The notes under the pieces: generated by a model | What the model saw: the letters and a program-made list of their open reading frames with translations, nothing else | Database searches by the model: none | What the model was told of the DNA's origin: nothing | Position numbers and translations under genes: made by a program | Part shown: in pieces, positions 16,983-25,332 of the stretch | How the letters are laid out: each line of letters starts with the position of its first letter | Numbering within the stretch: position 1 is the stretch's first letter | From: an uncultured Oscillospiraceae bacterium | GTDB taxonomy: Bacteria > Bacillota > Clostridia > Oscillospirales > Oscillospiraceae | Direction of reading: 5' to 3' | Length of the DNA stretch: 64,000 nt | NCBI GenBank assembly: GCA_947588955.1 | Contig: CANPYX010000006.1 | Location: 35,201 to 99,200 of the forward strand

Positions 16983-17840
16983 TCAATTTCTGTCTATGTC
17001 CCTGTGTATGCACTCCGTCTCATGTCCCCTTTGAGAGAGGTAACGGGCGATTGCCTCGGTCACCGCCACGGAGCGGTGGTGACCGCCGGTACAGCCGATG
17101 CACACGGTCAGGTTCATCTTCCCCTCCTCCTCGTAGTTGGGGAGCAGGAATTCTATCATATCCTCAAGCTTCTCCAAAAACTGCTTGGAAATGTCGTTAC
17201 TGAAGACGTAGTCGCTGACCTCCTCGTCAAGGCCCGTCTTGTTGGTGAGCTCCGGCACGTAAAAGGGATTGGGCAGGAACCGCACGTCAAAAACCAGGTC
17301 CGCCTCTATGGGTATGCCGTACTTGAAGCCGAAGGACATAACCGAGACCCTTAGCGTCTGCTTGGAGCCGTTCCCGAAGAGCCGGAAAAGCGTCCTCTGG
17401 AGCCTGCCCAGGGTGAGCCCGGTGGTATTTATCACGTAATCCGCCCTGCGGCGCACGGGCTCCAGCATCTCCATCTCCCGCCGTACCGCCGCTTCAAGTC
17501 CTCCCGCCTCTCCGTCCAGCGGATGGCGGCGGCGTGTCTCCTTATAACGCTTCACAACGGTCTCGATGTTGGCGTCAACGTAGAGTATCTTGTACTCAAA
17601 CCCCCTGGCGCTCATGGCGTCCAGCGCCGCGAAGAGCTGGTCAAAGCCGTCGCGGGAGCGTATGTCCGAAACAAGCGCCACGCGCTCATAGCGCCCCCTG
17701 GTGGCGGCGCACAGCTCGGCGAAAAGCGGCATGAGCGCCGCCGGCATATTGTCAACGCAGTAAAAATCCAGGTCCTCCAGCGCCGCCGCCACGCGGCTCT
17801 TTCCCGCGCCGGAAAGTCCCGAAATTATCAGCATTTCCAT
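16983..17840 (-). CDS. rapZ: RapZ/YvcJ nucleotide-binding protein
   Basis: 285 residues. Walker A GLSGAGKS at residues 8-15, a Walker B-like stretch, and the RapZ C-terminal domain with GCTGGHHRSVAVTEAIARYL. In enteric bacteria RapZ controls GlmS through small RNAs; in Firmicutes (YvcJ) it binds and hydrolyses nucleotides and its role is less clear. Full length, starting ATG at 17840. Lies between murB and whiA in the same operon. Confidence 0.93.
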   Translation of the reverse strand: MEMLIISGLSGAGKSRVAAALEDLDFYCVDNMPAALMPLFAELCAATRGRYERVALVSDIRSRDGFDQLFAALDAMSARGFEYKILYVDANIETVVKRYKETRRRHPLDGEAGGLEAAVRREMEMLEPVRRRADYVINTTGLTLGRLQRTLFRLFGNGSKQTLRVSVMSFGFKYGIPIEADLVFDVRFLPNPFYVPELTNKTGLDEEVSDYVFSNDISKQFLEKLEDMIEFLLPNYEEEGKMNLTVCIGCTGGHHRSVAVTEAIARYLSQRGHETECIHRDIDRN

Positions 17841-17884
17841 GAAACTTCATCTCCCGTCGGCGCAAAGCCCTTCCCCTTAGGGTC

Positions 17885-18793
17885 TCAGTCGATTATCCTT
17901 ACCTCCGGCTCCAGCTCCACGCCGTATTTTTCAAAAACCCCTGCTTTCACCTGCTCCATGAGCTTTACAACGTCCTCAAATGTGGCGCCGCCCAGGTTTA
18001 TTATGAACCCGGCGTGCTTTTCCGAGACCTGCGCCATGCCCACCGTGAGCCCCTTGAGCCCCGCGCCGTCGATCATGGCGGCGGCGTAGCCCTCCTTCGG
18101 GCGCTTGAAGGCGCTGCCCGCGGAGGGATAGTTGAGCGGCTGCTTTTCCCTTCTCCGGGCGGAAAGGTCGTCCATTTTCGCCCGTATCTCCTTGGGATCT
18201 CCCGGACGAAGGCGCAGCGTGGCGGAAAGTATGGCGTCGCCGGTGTCCATGAACCGGCTGCGGCGGTAGTCAAAGCCGCAGTCCCGGTTGGCGACGGTGC
18301 GGAGCGTGCCGCCCCCATCAAGGTACGTCACTGCCTCGACAACGTCCCGCAGCTCCCCGCCGTATGCCCCGGCGTTCATATATATCCCCCCGCCCAGGGA
18401 GCCGGGTATCCCGTGGGCAAACTCAAGGCCGGTGAGGGATTCCGACAGGGCGAAGCTCCCAAGTCTTGAAAGTAGCACCCCTGCGCCGGAGATGATACTG
18501 TCACCGTTGGCCCTCAGCGTGTCCAGCCGCGCCGTGGAGAGGACTACAAGGCGGTGGGGCTTATCCGAAAAGAGCAGATTCGAGCCGTTTCCCGTGATGA
18601 GGTAGGCAAGCTCCAGCCGCTTTGCCTCCCTCACAGCCCAGACGAACGCCTCAATGCTCTTGGGCTCGGCGTACAGGCTCACCGTACCGCCTATCCGGAA
18701 GGTTGTGTGGCGCGACATGGGCTCGCCGAAAAAAATCCCCGTGCCGGGAAAGTCGGAATTCAGCTCCCTGGCAAACAAGTCGATCTGATCCAT
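17885..18793 (-). CDS. murB: UDP-N-acetylenolpyruvoylglucosamine reductase
   Basis: 302 residues. The FAD-binding motif FAHGIPGSLGGGIYMNAGAYGG, the catalytic YPSAGSAFKRP segment and the C-terminal EPEVRIID identify MurB, which reduces UDP-GlcNAc-enolpyruvate to UDP-MurNAc in peptidoglycan synthesis using NADPH. The start ATG overlaps the hprK stop (TGATG), so translation is coupled. Confidence 0.95.
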   Translation of the reverse strand: MDQIDLFARELNSDFPGTGIFFGEPMSRHTTFRIGGTVSLYAEPKSIEAFVWAVREAKRLELAYLITGNGSNLLFSDKPHRLVVLSTARLDTLRANGDSIISGAGVLLSRLGSFALSESLTGLEFAHGIPGSLGGGIYMNAGAYGGELRDVVEAVTYLDGGGTLRTVANRDCGFDYRRSRFMDTGDAILSATLRLRPGDPKEIRAKMDDLSARRREKQPLNYPSAGSAFKRPKEGYAAAMIDGAGLKGLTVGMAQVSEKHAGFIINLGGATFEDVVKLMEQVKAGVFEKYGVELEPEVRIID

Positions 18794-19734
18794 CAGTTGC
18801 TCTCCAGACTGTCAAAATAGTCGTCCAGCTGCTCGGCAAAGTCCTTGCCGGAGTTGAGGCCCATGCGCTTCTGGCGGTTGTTCATGGCGGCGACCTCGAT
18901 TATCACCGCCAGGTTCCTGCCGGGGCGGATGGGGACCACGATATACGGCACCTTGACGCCGAGTATGTCCATCTCCTCCGTTTCGGAGCCCATGCGGTCG
19001 TAGGAGTTCTCCGCGTTCCAGTTTTCCAGCTTCACCACCAGGTCAACCTTCTCGCTCCACTTCACCGCGCCGTTGCCGAATATGCGCCGCACGTCCACCA
19101 CGCCTATCCCGCGAAGCTCGATGTAGTTGCGTATGAGGTCCGGTGCCGTGCCGGTGAGGGTGGTGGAGTTCACCTTTTTGATGATGACGGCGTCGTCGGA
19201 TATGAGGTGGTGACCGCGCTTTATGAGCTCGATGGCCGTCTCGCTCTTTCCCATGCCGGACTCGCCCAGTATCAGCACGCCCTCGGAGTACACCTCCATG
19301 AACACCCCGTGGCGCATTATCTGCGGGGCAAGGGCGTTGTTGAGCTTTGTGGTGAGCTCTATTATGAGCTCCGATGTCTCCCTGTGGGACTTGAGTATGG
19401 TGGTGTCATATTCCCTGGCGGAATCCAGCGTCCCCTCAGGGATGTTCACGTCGTGGGCGATGATTATCGCCGGCACGCCCGTCTCCATGAGCTTCCCCAG
19501 CTTCGCCCGCTTCTCGTCCTCGGAAAACTGCTGGAGATACGCGTCCTCGTTGAGGCCCACGATCTGCAGCCGCTCCGTGGCGAAGTTGGTGAAAAAACCG
19601 GTGAGCTGGAGCCCCGGACGGTTAATCACGGCGGTGGTTATGAGCTTTTTGTCATAATCCGTGGAGGCGTTCAGAACCTCCAGCCCCACCTGCTCCACCA
19701 GAGCCTTCAATGGCATTCCGTGTTGAGTTTCCAT
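18793..19734 (-). CDS. hprK: HPr kinase/phosphorylase
   Basis: 313 residues. The N-terminal domain is followed by the P-loop GESGMGKSETAIELIKRGH and the HprK signature LRGIGVVDVRRIFGNGAV. It phosphorylates HPr on serine to set carbon catabolite control, and removes that phosphate when phosphate is high. First gene of the operon; GAGGGGGA precedes the ATG, and a promoter (19813-19841) lies about 80 bases upstream. Confidence 0.95.
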   Translation of the reverse strand: METQHGMPLKALVEQVGLEVLNASTDYDKKLITTAVINRPGLQLTGFFTNFATERLQIVGLNEDAYLQQFSEDEKRAKLGKLMETGVPAIIIAHDVNIPEGTLDSAREYDTTILKSHRETSELIIELTTKLNNALAPQIMRHGVFMEVYSEGVLILGESGMGKSETAIELIKRGHHLISDDAVIIKKVNSTTLTGTAPDLIRNYIELRGIGVVDVRRIFGNGAVKWSEKVDLVVKLENWNAENSYDRMGSETEEMDILGVKVPYIVVPIRPGRNLAVIIEVAAMNNRQKRMGLNSGKDFAEQLDDYFDSLESN

Positions 19735-19812
19735 AGCCTGGTCCCCCTCTTAGAATCAAGTTTTACGTGAAAAGCCGTTTTGACAGACACGCGGGCAAAA
19801 TGTACCCATCTA

Positions 19813-19841
19813 ATTTTATACAAAAACCGCTGTTTTGGCAA
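19813..19841 (-). promoter_or_regulatory. Promoter of the hprK-murB-rapZ-whiA operon
   Basis: On the minus strand: -35 TTGCCA (19841-19836), 17-bp spacer, -10 TAAAAT (19818-19813). Confidence 0.65.
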
Positions 19842-19887
19842 GAGCTTTGAGGCAATTAAAAAATATATTCTTTGTCGAAAATTTTTC

Positions 19888-19916
19888 TTGCATTTTCAAA
19901 AACTTTCTGCTATTAT
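19888..19916 (+). promoter_or_regulatory. Promoter of rpmB
   Basis: -35 TTGCAT (19888-19893), 17-bp spacer, -10 TATTAT (19911-19916), about 37 bases before the rpmB start. Confidence 0.65.
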
Positions 19917-19952
19917 ATATAGGCTATGAAAAATTGCAAGGAGGTGCAGCAG

Positions 19953-20141
19953 ATGGCAAAGTGCGAATTTTGCGGCAAGGGCGTCTCATTTGGTATTCAG
20001 GTGAGCCACTCCCACAGAAGATCCAACCGTACCTGGAAACCGAATGTCAAACGTGTCAAGGCCGTGATCGACGGCTCCCCCCGCCACGTTTACGTCTGTA
20101 CCCGATGCCTGCGCAGCGGCAAGGTCACACGCGCAGTATAA
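19953..20141 (+). CDS. rpmB: 50S ribosomal protein L28
   Basis: 62 residues. MAKCEFCGKG...HSHRRSNRTWKPNVKRV is the L28 pattern. The pair CEFC near the start and CTRC near the end make this the zinc-binding (C+) form. AAGGAGGTG 7 bases upstream fixes the start at 19953 rather than an earlier in-frame ATG at 19926. Monocistronic, with its own promoter and terminator. Confidence 0.95.
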   Translation: MAKCEFCGKGVSFGIQVSHSHRRSNRTWKPNVKRVKAVIDGSPRHVYVCTRCLRSGKVTRAV

Positions 20142-20147
20142 TTCCGA

Positions 20148-20190
20148 CAACAAAAAAATCTCCGTCCGGTGGACGGAGATTTTTTTGTTG
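20148..20190 (+). terminator. Terminator of rpmB
   Basis: Perfect 20-bp inverted repeat CAACAAAAAAATCTCCGTCC / GGACGGAGATTTTTTTGTTG around GGT. A-rich on one side and T-rich on the other, so it can act in both directions and also end der transcription. Confidence 0.9.
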
Positions 20191-20193
20191 CCG

Positions 20194-20232
20194 GAAGGGG
20201 AAGCGTGCGGAAAAATATTGGATTTGGGTTAT
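20194..20232. repeat. Minimal remnant of family A repeat
   Basis: AAGGGGAAGCGTGCGG (the linker between hairpins a and c) is joined directly to AAAAATATTGGATTTGGG (the end of module f in copy 1). All hairpins in between are missing. Confidence 0.6.
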
Positions 20233-20233
20233 T

Positions 20234-21556
20234 TTAATCGGATTCTCCCCGCTCTCTGATGAGGAGTCTTATGGGGGTGCCGGTGAGGGCGAAGGTGGAG
20301 CGGAGCTGATTTTCGATGTAACGCTGATAGGAGAAGTGGAAAAGCTCGGAGTCGTTGCAGAAGAGTACGAACGTGGGTGGCTTTACGGAAACCTGGGTCA
20401 TGTAGAATATCTTCAGCCGCCTGCCCTTGTCCGTGGGCGGCTGGACCCGCGCCTGGGCGTCCGCCAGGACGTTATTTAAAACGCCCGTGGTTATGCGCAT
20501 ATTCGCCTGCTCGTTGACGGTGTTGGCAAGCTCAAATATCTTGTCCACCCTCTGCCCCGTGAGGGCGGAGACGAAAAGTATCGGCGCGTAGGGCATGAAG
20601 CTGAGGTCCCGCCGTATGTCGGCGCGGAGCCTGTCCATGGTCTTCCCGTCCTTCTCCACCAGGTCCCACTTGTTCACAAGTATGACGGACGCCCTGCCCG
20701 CCTCGTACGCCATGCCCGCCACCTTTGTGTCCTGCTCGGTGACGCCGTCCCGGGCGTCGATCATTATGAGGCACACGTCGGCGCGCTCGATGGCAAGCTG
20801 GGCGCGCATGACGGAGAATTTCTCCACCCTGTCCTCCACCCTGGACTTCCGGCGTATACCGGCGGTGTCGATGAGCACGTACCTGCCGAACTCATTTTCA
20901 AAGGGCGTGTCCACGGCGTCCCTGGTGGTGCCGGCGACGTCGGATACGATCACCCGCTCCTCACCCAGTATCTTATTTACGATGGAGGACTTGCCCACGT
21001 TTGGCTTTCCTATGAACGCAAGCTTTATGGCTCCGGCGTCCTCCTCCCCCGCCTCCTCCGGCGGGAAGTGCTTCAGACACTCGTCCAGCACGTCCCCGGT
21101 CCCGTGACCGTGGACCGCCGAAAGAGCTATGGGGTCGCCCAGACCCAGGGAGTAAAACTCGTATATCTCCGGGTCCACGGGGCCCACGGAGTCCATCTTG
21201 TTCACCGCCAGCACCACGGGCTTGCCGCTGCGCTGGAGCATATCCGCCACCTCCTGGTCGGCGGCGGTGACCCCGCTGCGGATGTCGCAGACGAAGATTA
21301 TGACGGTTGCCGAGTCAATGGCGATCATCGCCTGCTCCCGCATGAAGGTCAGTATCTCGCTGTCCGTGGAGGGCTCGATGCCGCCGGTGTCCACGATGTC
21401 AAAGCTCCTGCCCGCCCACTCGCAGGAGGCGTAGAGCCTGTCGCGGGTGACGCCGGGGGTGTCCTCCACGATGGAGAGGCGCTGACCGGCAAGGCGGTTG
21501 AACAAAAGGCTCTTGCCCACGTTGGGCCTTCCGACGATAGCAACTAACGGTCTCAT
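20234..21556 (-). CDS. der: Ribosome biogenesis GTPase Der (EngA)
   Basis: 440 residues with two tandem G domains, each with a P-loop GRPNVGKS or GKPNVGKS (near residues 8 and about 185), NKMD and NKWD specificity motifs, and a C-terminal KH-like domain ending LRSTFALTGTPIRLLIRERGE. It is needed for 50S subunit assembly. Last gene of the yceD-rpmF-DUF6199-DUF512-der run, 15 bases after the DUF512 gene. Confidence 0.96.
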   Translation of the reverse strand: MRPLVAIVGRPNVGKSLLFNRLAGQRLSIVEDTPGVTRDRLYASCEWAGRSFDIVDTGGIEPSTDSEILTFMREQAMIAIDSATVIIFVCDIRSGVTAADQEVADMLQRSGKPVVLAVNKMDSVGPVDPEIYEFYSLGLGDPIALSAVHGHGTGDVLDECLKHFPPEEAGEEDAGAIKLAFIGKPNVGKSSIVNKILGEERVIVSDVAGTTRDAVDTPFENEFGRYVLIDTAGIRRKSRVEDRVEKFSVMRAQLAIERADVCLIMIDARDGVTEQDTKVAGMAYEAGRASVILVNKWDLVEKDGKTMDRLRADIRRDLSFMPYAPILFVSALTGQRVDKIFELANTVNEQANMRITTGVLNNVLADAQARVQPPTDKGRRLKIFYMTQVSVKPPTFVLFCNDSELFHFSYQRYIENQLRSTFALTGTPIRLLIRERGESD

Positions 21557-21571
21557 TTCATTCTCCTTTTA

Positions 21572-22879
21572 TCACGCGAGGAACGCTTCCAAAAGCGGCC
21601 CGCCGCCGTTTTCAATGGGCGTCACGGGGACGCCGAGCTTGCGCGAGGCGTCCTCCACCGTCACATCGTCAAGGAATACCCTCTCCCCGTCCCTGAGCAT
21701 ACGGTTTGTGATATATACCCTCTCGCCCAGGTCCTTCCCCTTCAATTGGGCGATGAGGTCGCCGCCCGTTATCAGCCCCGCCACGTCCACGGCGCTGCCG
21801 AAGAAGTCGTTGACGATGGGTATTATATCCACGTTTACGTTGGGATATTTGGCGCGCGCCATATCCCGAAGCTCCGTCAGCGTTTTCGCCGCCGACACGC
21901 CGGTGGCGACCACCGCGCGCGTGCCCCGCGCCGGACCCTCGGAGCGCGCCAGCGCCTCCTCAAAGTCGGTGTACAGCAGCCGCAGGAGCCCTACGCCGTT
22001 TTCCAGCTGCGGGTAGCCCTCGTAAAATTCTTCCGGCGGTACGGGGAGCCCCGCCTTCAGGTACATCTCGTCCGAGCAGAAAAATATCCTGCTCCCGTGG
22101 CGCCTCAGGCATTTCTCCGAGTATCTTTCCACCTGCTCCACGGTCTTTTTCGCAAGTTCCCCGTCAAAGGGCGTCAGCGGGTAAAGACCCTCCCGGTATT
22201 TCGTCAGCCCCACGGGTATGACGGACACGCTTTTCACACTGGGCGACAGCCGCGCCAGCCGGCGCATGGTCCTCGCAAGCTCCCGCCCGTCGTTGAGACC
22301 GGGACAGCAGACGATCTGGCAGTTGAGCTCTATCCCCGACCGGGCGAAGCTTTTCAGTATCTCTATCCCCCGCCCCGCGTTTTTGTTGCCCAGCATGAGA
22401 CAACGCAGCTTGGGGTCCATGGTGTGTACGGAGACGTTTATGGGGGAGATACGCAGGTCTATGACCCTTTGCGCCTCCCGCTCGCTCATGTTGGTGAGCG
22501 TGAGGTACGAGCCCGTCAGGAAGCTGAGCCTCACGTCGTCGTCCTTGAAATACAGGCTCTCCCTCATGCCCTTTGGCATCTGGTCCACGAAGCAGAAGAC
22601 GCAGTTGTTGGCGCAGGAGCGCATACCGTCCATGAGGTAATCCTCAAAGTCGAGCCCCGCGTCCTCCCCCGCCTCCTTCTCCAAGGTGACGGCGTATTTT
22701 TTCCCGTCACGCTCCAGCTCAAAGAGGCTCTCCTCGTCGTAGGCGTAGTACATATAGTCCAGCACGTCCGTGACCCGCTGCCCGTCAATGGAGAGAAGCT
22801 TGTCGCCGGGGCGCACCCCCGCCCTCTCCGCCGGTGAGCCGGACCGGACAGATTTTATCCTGTTTCGTTCGCCGGACAT
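21572..22879 (-). CDS. DUF512 protein: PDZ domain + radical-SAM-like Fe-S enzyme
   Basis: 435 residues. The N-terminal PDZ-like part (SGSPAERAGVRPGDKLLSID) is followed by the CX3CX2C cluster CANNCVFC in a radical SAM-type barrel, then the DUF512 domain. The family is widespread in Clostridia, often next to der as here; its substrate is unknown. Full length for the family. Part of the operon ending in der. Confidence 0.88.
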   Translation of the reverse strand: MSGERNRIKSVRSGSPAERAGVRPGDKLLSIDGQRVTDVLDYMYYAYDEESLFELERDGKKYAVTLEKEAGEDAGLDFEDYLMDGMRSCANNCVFCFVDQMPKGMRESLYFKDDDVRLSFLTGSYLTLTNMSEREAQRVIDLRISPINVSVHTMDPKLRCLMLGNKNAGRGIEILKSFARSGIELNCQIVCCPGLNDGRELARTMRRLARLSPSVKSVSVIPVGLTKYREGLYPLTPFDGELAKKTVEQVERYSEKCLRRHGSRIFFCSDEMYLKAGLPVPPEEFYEGYPQLENGVGLLRLLYTDFEEALARSEGPARGTRAVVATGVSAAKTLTELRDMARAKYPNVNVDIIPIVNDFFGSAVDVAGLITGGDLIAQLKGKDLGERVYITNRMLRDGERVFLDDVTVEDASRKLGVPVTPIENGGGPLLEAFLA

Positions 22880-22915
22880 ACGCGCACCTCCGTTCCGGAA
22901 AATTCGAGGACCCGT

Positions 22916-23134
22916 TTATTTTAAACCCGTGTAAAGAAACAGGATCAGCAGCACCGAGACCCCCACGGTCAGGACCACGCCGGCCGCTCTCGTGCGTTTC
23001 AGGTACGTCTCCGAGGGGTCGGTCCTCTCGTTGTGCTTCCAGCTCTGGGTCATGGTGTAGTATTCCTCCGGCTTGAAGATCATCACAAGGCCAAGGATAA
23101 TGCACAGGACAGCAACAATGACGAACAATATCAC
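22916..23134 (-). CDS. Small membrane protein, DUF6199-like
   Basis: 72 residues. Two hydrophobic helices (ILFVIVAVLCIILGLVMIF and GVVLTVGVSVLLILFLYTGL) flank a polar loop EEYYTMTQSWKHNERTDPSE, the pattern of DUF6199. Function unknown. A GTG start at 23134 is supported by AAAGGAGG. It sits between rpmF (after a terminator-like hairpin) and the DUF512 gene. Confidence 0.7.
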   Translation of the reverse strand: MILFVIVAVLCIILGLVMIFKPEEYYTMTQSWKHNERTDPSETYLKRTRAAGVVLTVGVSVLLILFLYTGLK

Positions 23135-23155
23135 GGAAAACGGCCTCCTTTATCG

Positions 23156-23185
23156 AAAAAGCGGCGGGTGTGGCCCGCCGTTTTT
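23156..23185 (-). terminator. Terminator-like hairpin after rpmF
   Basis: CGGCGGG/CCCGCCG stem flanked by A5 and T5; works on either strand and probably reduces read-through from rpmF into the membrane protein gene. Confidence 0.7.
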
Positions 23186-23197
23186 CCAAACTCGCTA

Positions 23198-23380
23198 TTA
23201 CTCGTCCACAGAAATGACTTCACGGCCGTTGTATGTTCCGCAGGCCTGACATGCTCTGTGGGGCAGATGGAGCTCGCCGCACTTGGGGCAAGCCACGAGC
23301 ACGGGAACGCTGAGCTTCCAGTTGGAGCCGCGCCTCCTGTCTCTCCTCGCCTTTGAAACCTTCCCCTTCGGTACCGCCAT
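23198..23380 (-). CDS. rpmF: 50S ribosomal protein L32
   Basis: 60 residues. MAVPKGKVSKARRDRRRG is the L32 N-terminus; a four-cysteine zinc site (CPKC ... CQAC) follows. Located after yceD, the normal place in bacteria. Confidence 0.96.
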   Translation of the reverse strand: MAVPKGKVSKARRDRRRGSNWKLSVPVLVACPKCGELHLPHRACQACGTYNGREVISVDE

Positions 23381-23401
23381 AATGACACCTCCTGTAAAAA
23401 A

Positions 23402-23899
23402 TCATTCCTTCTCCAGAAGCTGCCCTAAGGTGAGCATTCTGGGGTCCGGCTCCTCCCTGCATTCGCAGGGGCCTTCGTTTAGATCCTTGCCGCACTTGGG
23501 GCAAAGGCCCTTGCAGTCCTCACTGCAAAGTATCCTCTGCTCAAAATTCAGGATAAGCGCATCCCTGGCTATCTCCTCCATATCGGCCTTGCCGTCATTG
23601 AGGAGGTAGTAGTCCCCGTTATCCTCATCCTCCAGCTCCTCGGCGAGGTATGCGGCCGCCTCGATCCGAAGATGCCTTGGAAACTCCTTGAGACACCGGG
23701 CGCATTGGCAGTAAAGCCCCGCCTCGATGACCGCGCTCACGGTGAGGAGCCCCGCGTGGTTCTCCACGGCTCCCCTGACGGTGACGGGCGTGGTGTAGCT
23801 CAAAACGCCCTCAAAGTCAAGGCCGTCCGTGTCAAGCTCAAAATCGAACCCGACCCTTCCCGCGTCCTGGGCGATAAGCTCCCGTAAATCAAGCTCCAC
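23402..23899 (-). CDS. YceD/DUF177 family protein
   Basis: 165 residues. DUF177 is recognised by GLYCQCARCLKEF and the C-terminal zinc-like pair LCPKCGKDLNEGPC. The family is tied to 23S rRNA accumulation and 50S assembly and is almost always upstream of rpmF. I take the GTG at 23899 as start (GGAGTGAGG upstream), because the longer frame from 23959 begins inside the promoter. Confidence 0.85.
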   Translation of the reverse strand: MELDLRELIAQDAGRVGFDFELDTDGLDFEGVLSYTTPVTVRGAVENHAGLLTVSAVIEAGLYCQCARCLKEFPRHLRIEAAAYLAEELEDEDNGDYYLLNDGKADMEEIARDALILNFEQRILCSEDCKGLCPKCGKDLNEGPCECREEPDPRMLTLGQLLEKE

Positions 23900-23930
23900 T
23901 CGCCTCACTCCTTCCAAGTCGCGCTTGGAT

Positions 23931-23959
23931 ATTATAATTGAAACCGCGCCCCTTGTCAA
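23931..23959 (-). promoter_or_regulatory. Promoter of the yceD-rpmF operon
   Basis: Minus strand: TTGACA (23959-23954), 17-bp spacer, TATAAT (23936-23931); full consensus, about 30 bases before the yceD start. Confidence 0.9.
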
Positions 23960-24026
23960 GAGTTTTTTCTAAATCCGGCGATATTTTTCCTCTTTTTTCT
24001 CCCGCGCGATTTTTTCACAAAATCAA

Positions 24027-24055
24027 TTGCATACTCCCGGAAAATATGCTAACAT
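24027..24055 (+). promoter_or_regulatory. Promoter of the DUF362 gene
   Basis: -35 TTGCAT (24027-24032), 17-bp spacer, -10 TAACAT (24050-24055). Confidence 0.5.
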
Positions 24056-24094
24056 ATACATATATCAAATCTCAAATTCACAGGAGGCGCCGTT

Positions 24095-24982
24095 ATGGGC
24101 AAGGCAAAGGTTTATTTCACAAAAAGGATCTCCCCGGATACAGTGGTGGAGATGTACGAAAGGCTGGGGGTCGCGCTTCCCGGCAAGGTGGCGGTGAAGG
24201 TCCACTCCGGCGAGGAGGGCAACCAGAACTACCTGCACCCGGAGTTCATGCGCCCCATGGTTGAGCACGTCCACGGCACAGTCGTCGAGTGCAACACCGC
24301 CTACGACGGCGAGCGCAACACCTCCGAAAAGCACCTGAGGCTCCTGGCGGGCCACGGCTGGAGCAAGTATTTCAACGTGGATCTCATGGACGAGACGGGT
24401 CCCGACGCCGTCCTGCCCATTCCCGGCGGCAAGCGCCTCAAGAAGGACGTGGTGGGCAAAAACCTTCTGAATTACGACTCCCTCCTGGTCCTCTCCCACT
24501 TCAAGGGCCACCCCATGGGCGGCTACGGCGGGGCGCTGAAGCAGCTCTCCATCGGCTGCGCCTCCAGCGCGGGAAAGGCGCTCATCCACTCCGCCGGCGC
24601 CGTCAGCGACCAGGAGACCTGCTGGAACAAGCACGCCTCCAAGGACGCCTTCTGCGAGGCCATGGCTGACGCGGCAATGGCTGTCCATCAGCATTTCAAC
24701 GGCAACGCCGCCTACGTTTCCATGATGTGCAACCTCTCCGTGGACTGCGACTGCTGCTCCGTCGCCGAGGACCCCTGCATGGCGGACATCGGCACCCTCT
24801 CCTCCCTTGACCCCGTCGCCCTGGACAAGGCATGCATGGACCTCATCTACGCCGCCAAGGACGACCCCGGCCAGAAGCACTTCATCGAGCGCGTCGAATC
24901 CCGCCACGGCGCCCACACCATCGACGCCGCCGCAGCCCTTGGCTTCGGCACCAAGGACTACGACCTGATAATAGTTGACTAA
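24095..24982 (+). CDS. DUF362 domain protein
   Basis: 295 residues. The DUF362 pattern is seen in GKVAVKVHSGEEGNQNYLHP, NYDSLLVLSHFKGHPMGGYG and SSLDPVALDKACMDLI. Several cysteines lie between residues 208 and 229 (MMCNLSVDCDCCSVAEDPCM), a possible metal or Fe-S site. Longer relatives carry a ferredoxin domain; this one lacks it. The reaction is unknown. AGGAGGCG precedes the ATG. Single gene with its own promoter and terminator. Confidence 0.82.
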   Translation: MGKAKVYFTKRISPDTVVEMYERLGVALPGKVAVKVHSGEEGNQNYLHPEFMRPMVEHVHGTVVECNTAYDGERNTSEKHLRLLAGHGWSKYFNVDLMDETGPDAVLPIPGGKRLKKDVVGKNLLNYDSLLVLSHFKGHPMGGYGGALKQLSIGCASSAGKALIHSAGAVSDQETCWNKHASKDAFCEAMADAAMAVHQHFNGNAAYVSMMCNLSVDCDCCSVAEDPCMADIGTLSSLDPVALDKACMDLIYAAKDDPGQKHFIERVESRHGAHTIDAAAALGFGTKDYDLIIVD

Positions 24983-24994
24983 CCAAATCCTCAA

Positions 24995-25027
24995 CCGAAA
25001 GTGGGCAAAAGCCCGCTTTCGGTTTTT
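24995..25027 (+). terminator. Terminator of the DUF362 gene
   Basis: CCGAAAGTGGGC / GCCCGCTTTCGG with a four-base A loop, followed by T5. Confidence 0.85.
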
Positions 25028-25044
25028 CTATCCCCCAATCAAAT

Positions 25045-25330
25045 ATTTTTCCGGCGGCATGTACGTCGGAAAAATCACCTTTTGTTTTGCAAGTGTGCGC
25101 CCATATGGGGTCCCCACGCAATCATAATTGCGTGGGGAGAGGAGGAGCGAAGAGAGCGCCTGAGCCCTGCCGCTTGCGGCGGGGCGAGGTTAAGCGACTT
25201 CAGCGACGACGAGCGCGCCGCGCGACAGCAGGAAAGAATTTCGGAAATGTCCGCAGACATTTCCGAAATCCTTTCCGCACGTCCCCCTTTTTTTGTGAGG
25301 GAAGGGCTTTGCCTTTCCCTCGCAAAAAAC
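25045..25330. repeat. Family A repeat copy 4 with module G (order f to a)
   Basis: Hairpin f (25045-25075); CACCTTTTGTTTTGCAAG linker; module G in place of e (about 25114-25225, with CCCCACGCAAT/ATTGCGTGGGG and CCCTGCCGC/GCGGCGGGG hairpins); hairpin c (25231-25276, 21-bp arms with one mismatch, loop CGCA); GCACGTCCCCC; hairpin a (GAGGGAAGGGC/GCCTTTCCCTC core). Fills the gap between convergent genes. The peptides it could encode are by-products of the repeat. Confidence 0.85.
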
Positions 25331-25332
25331 TT

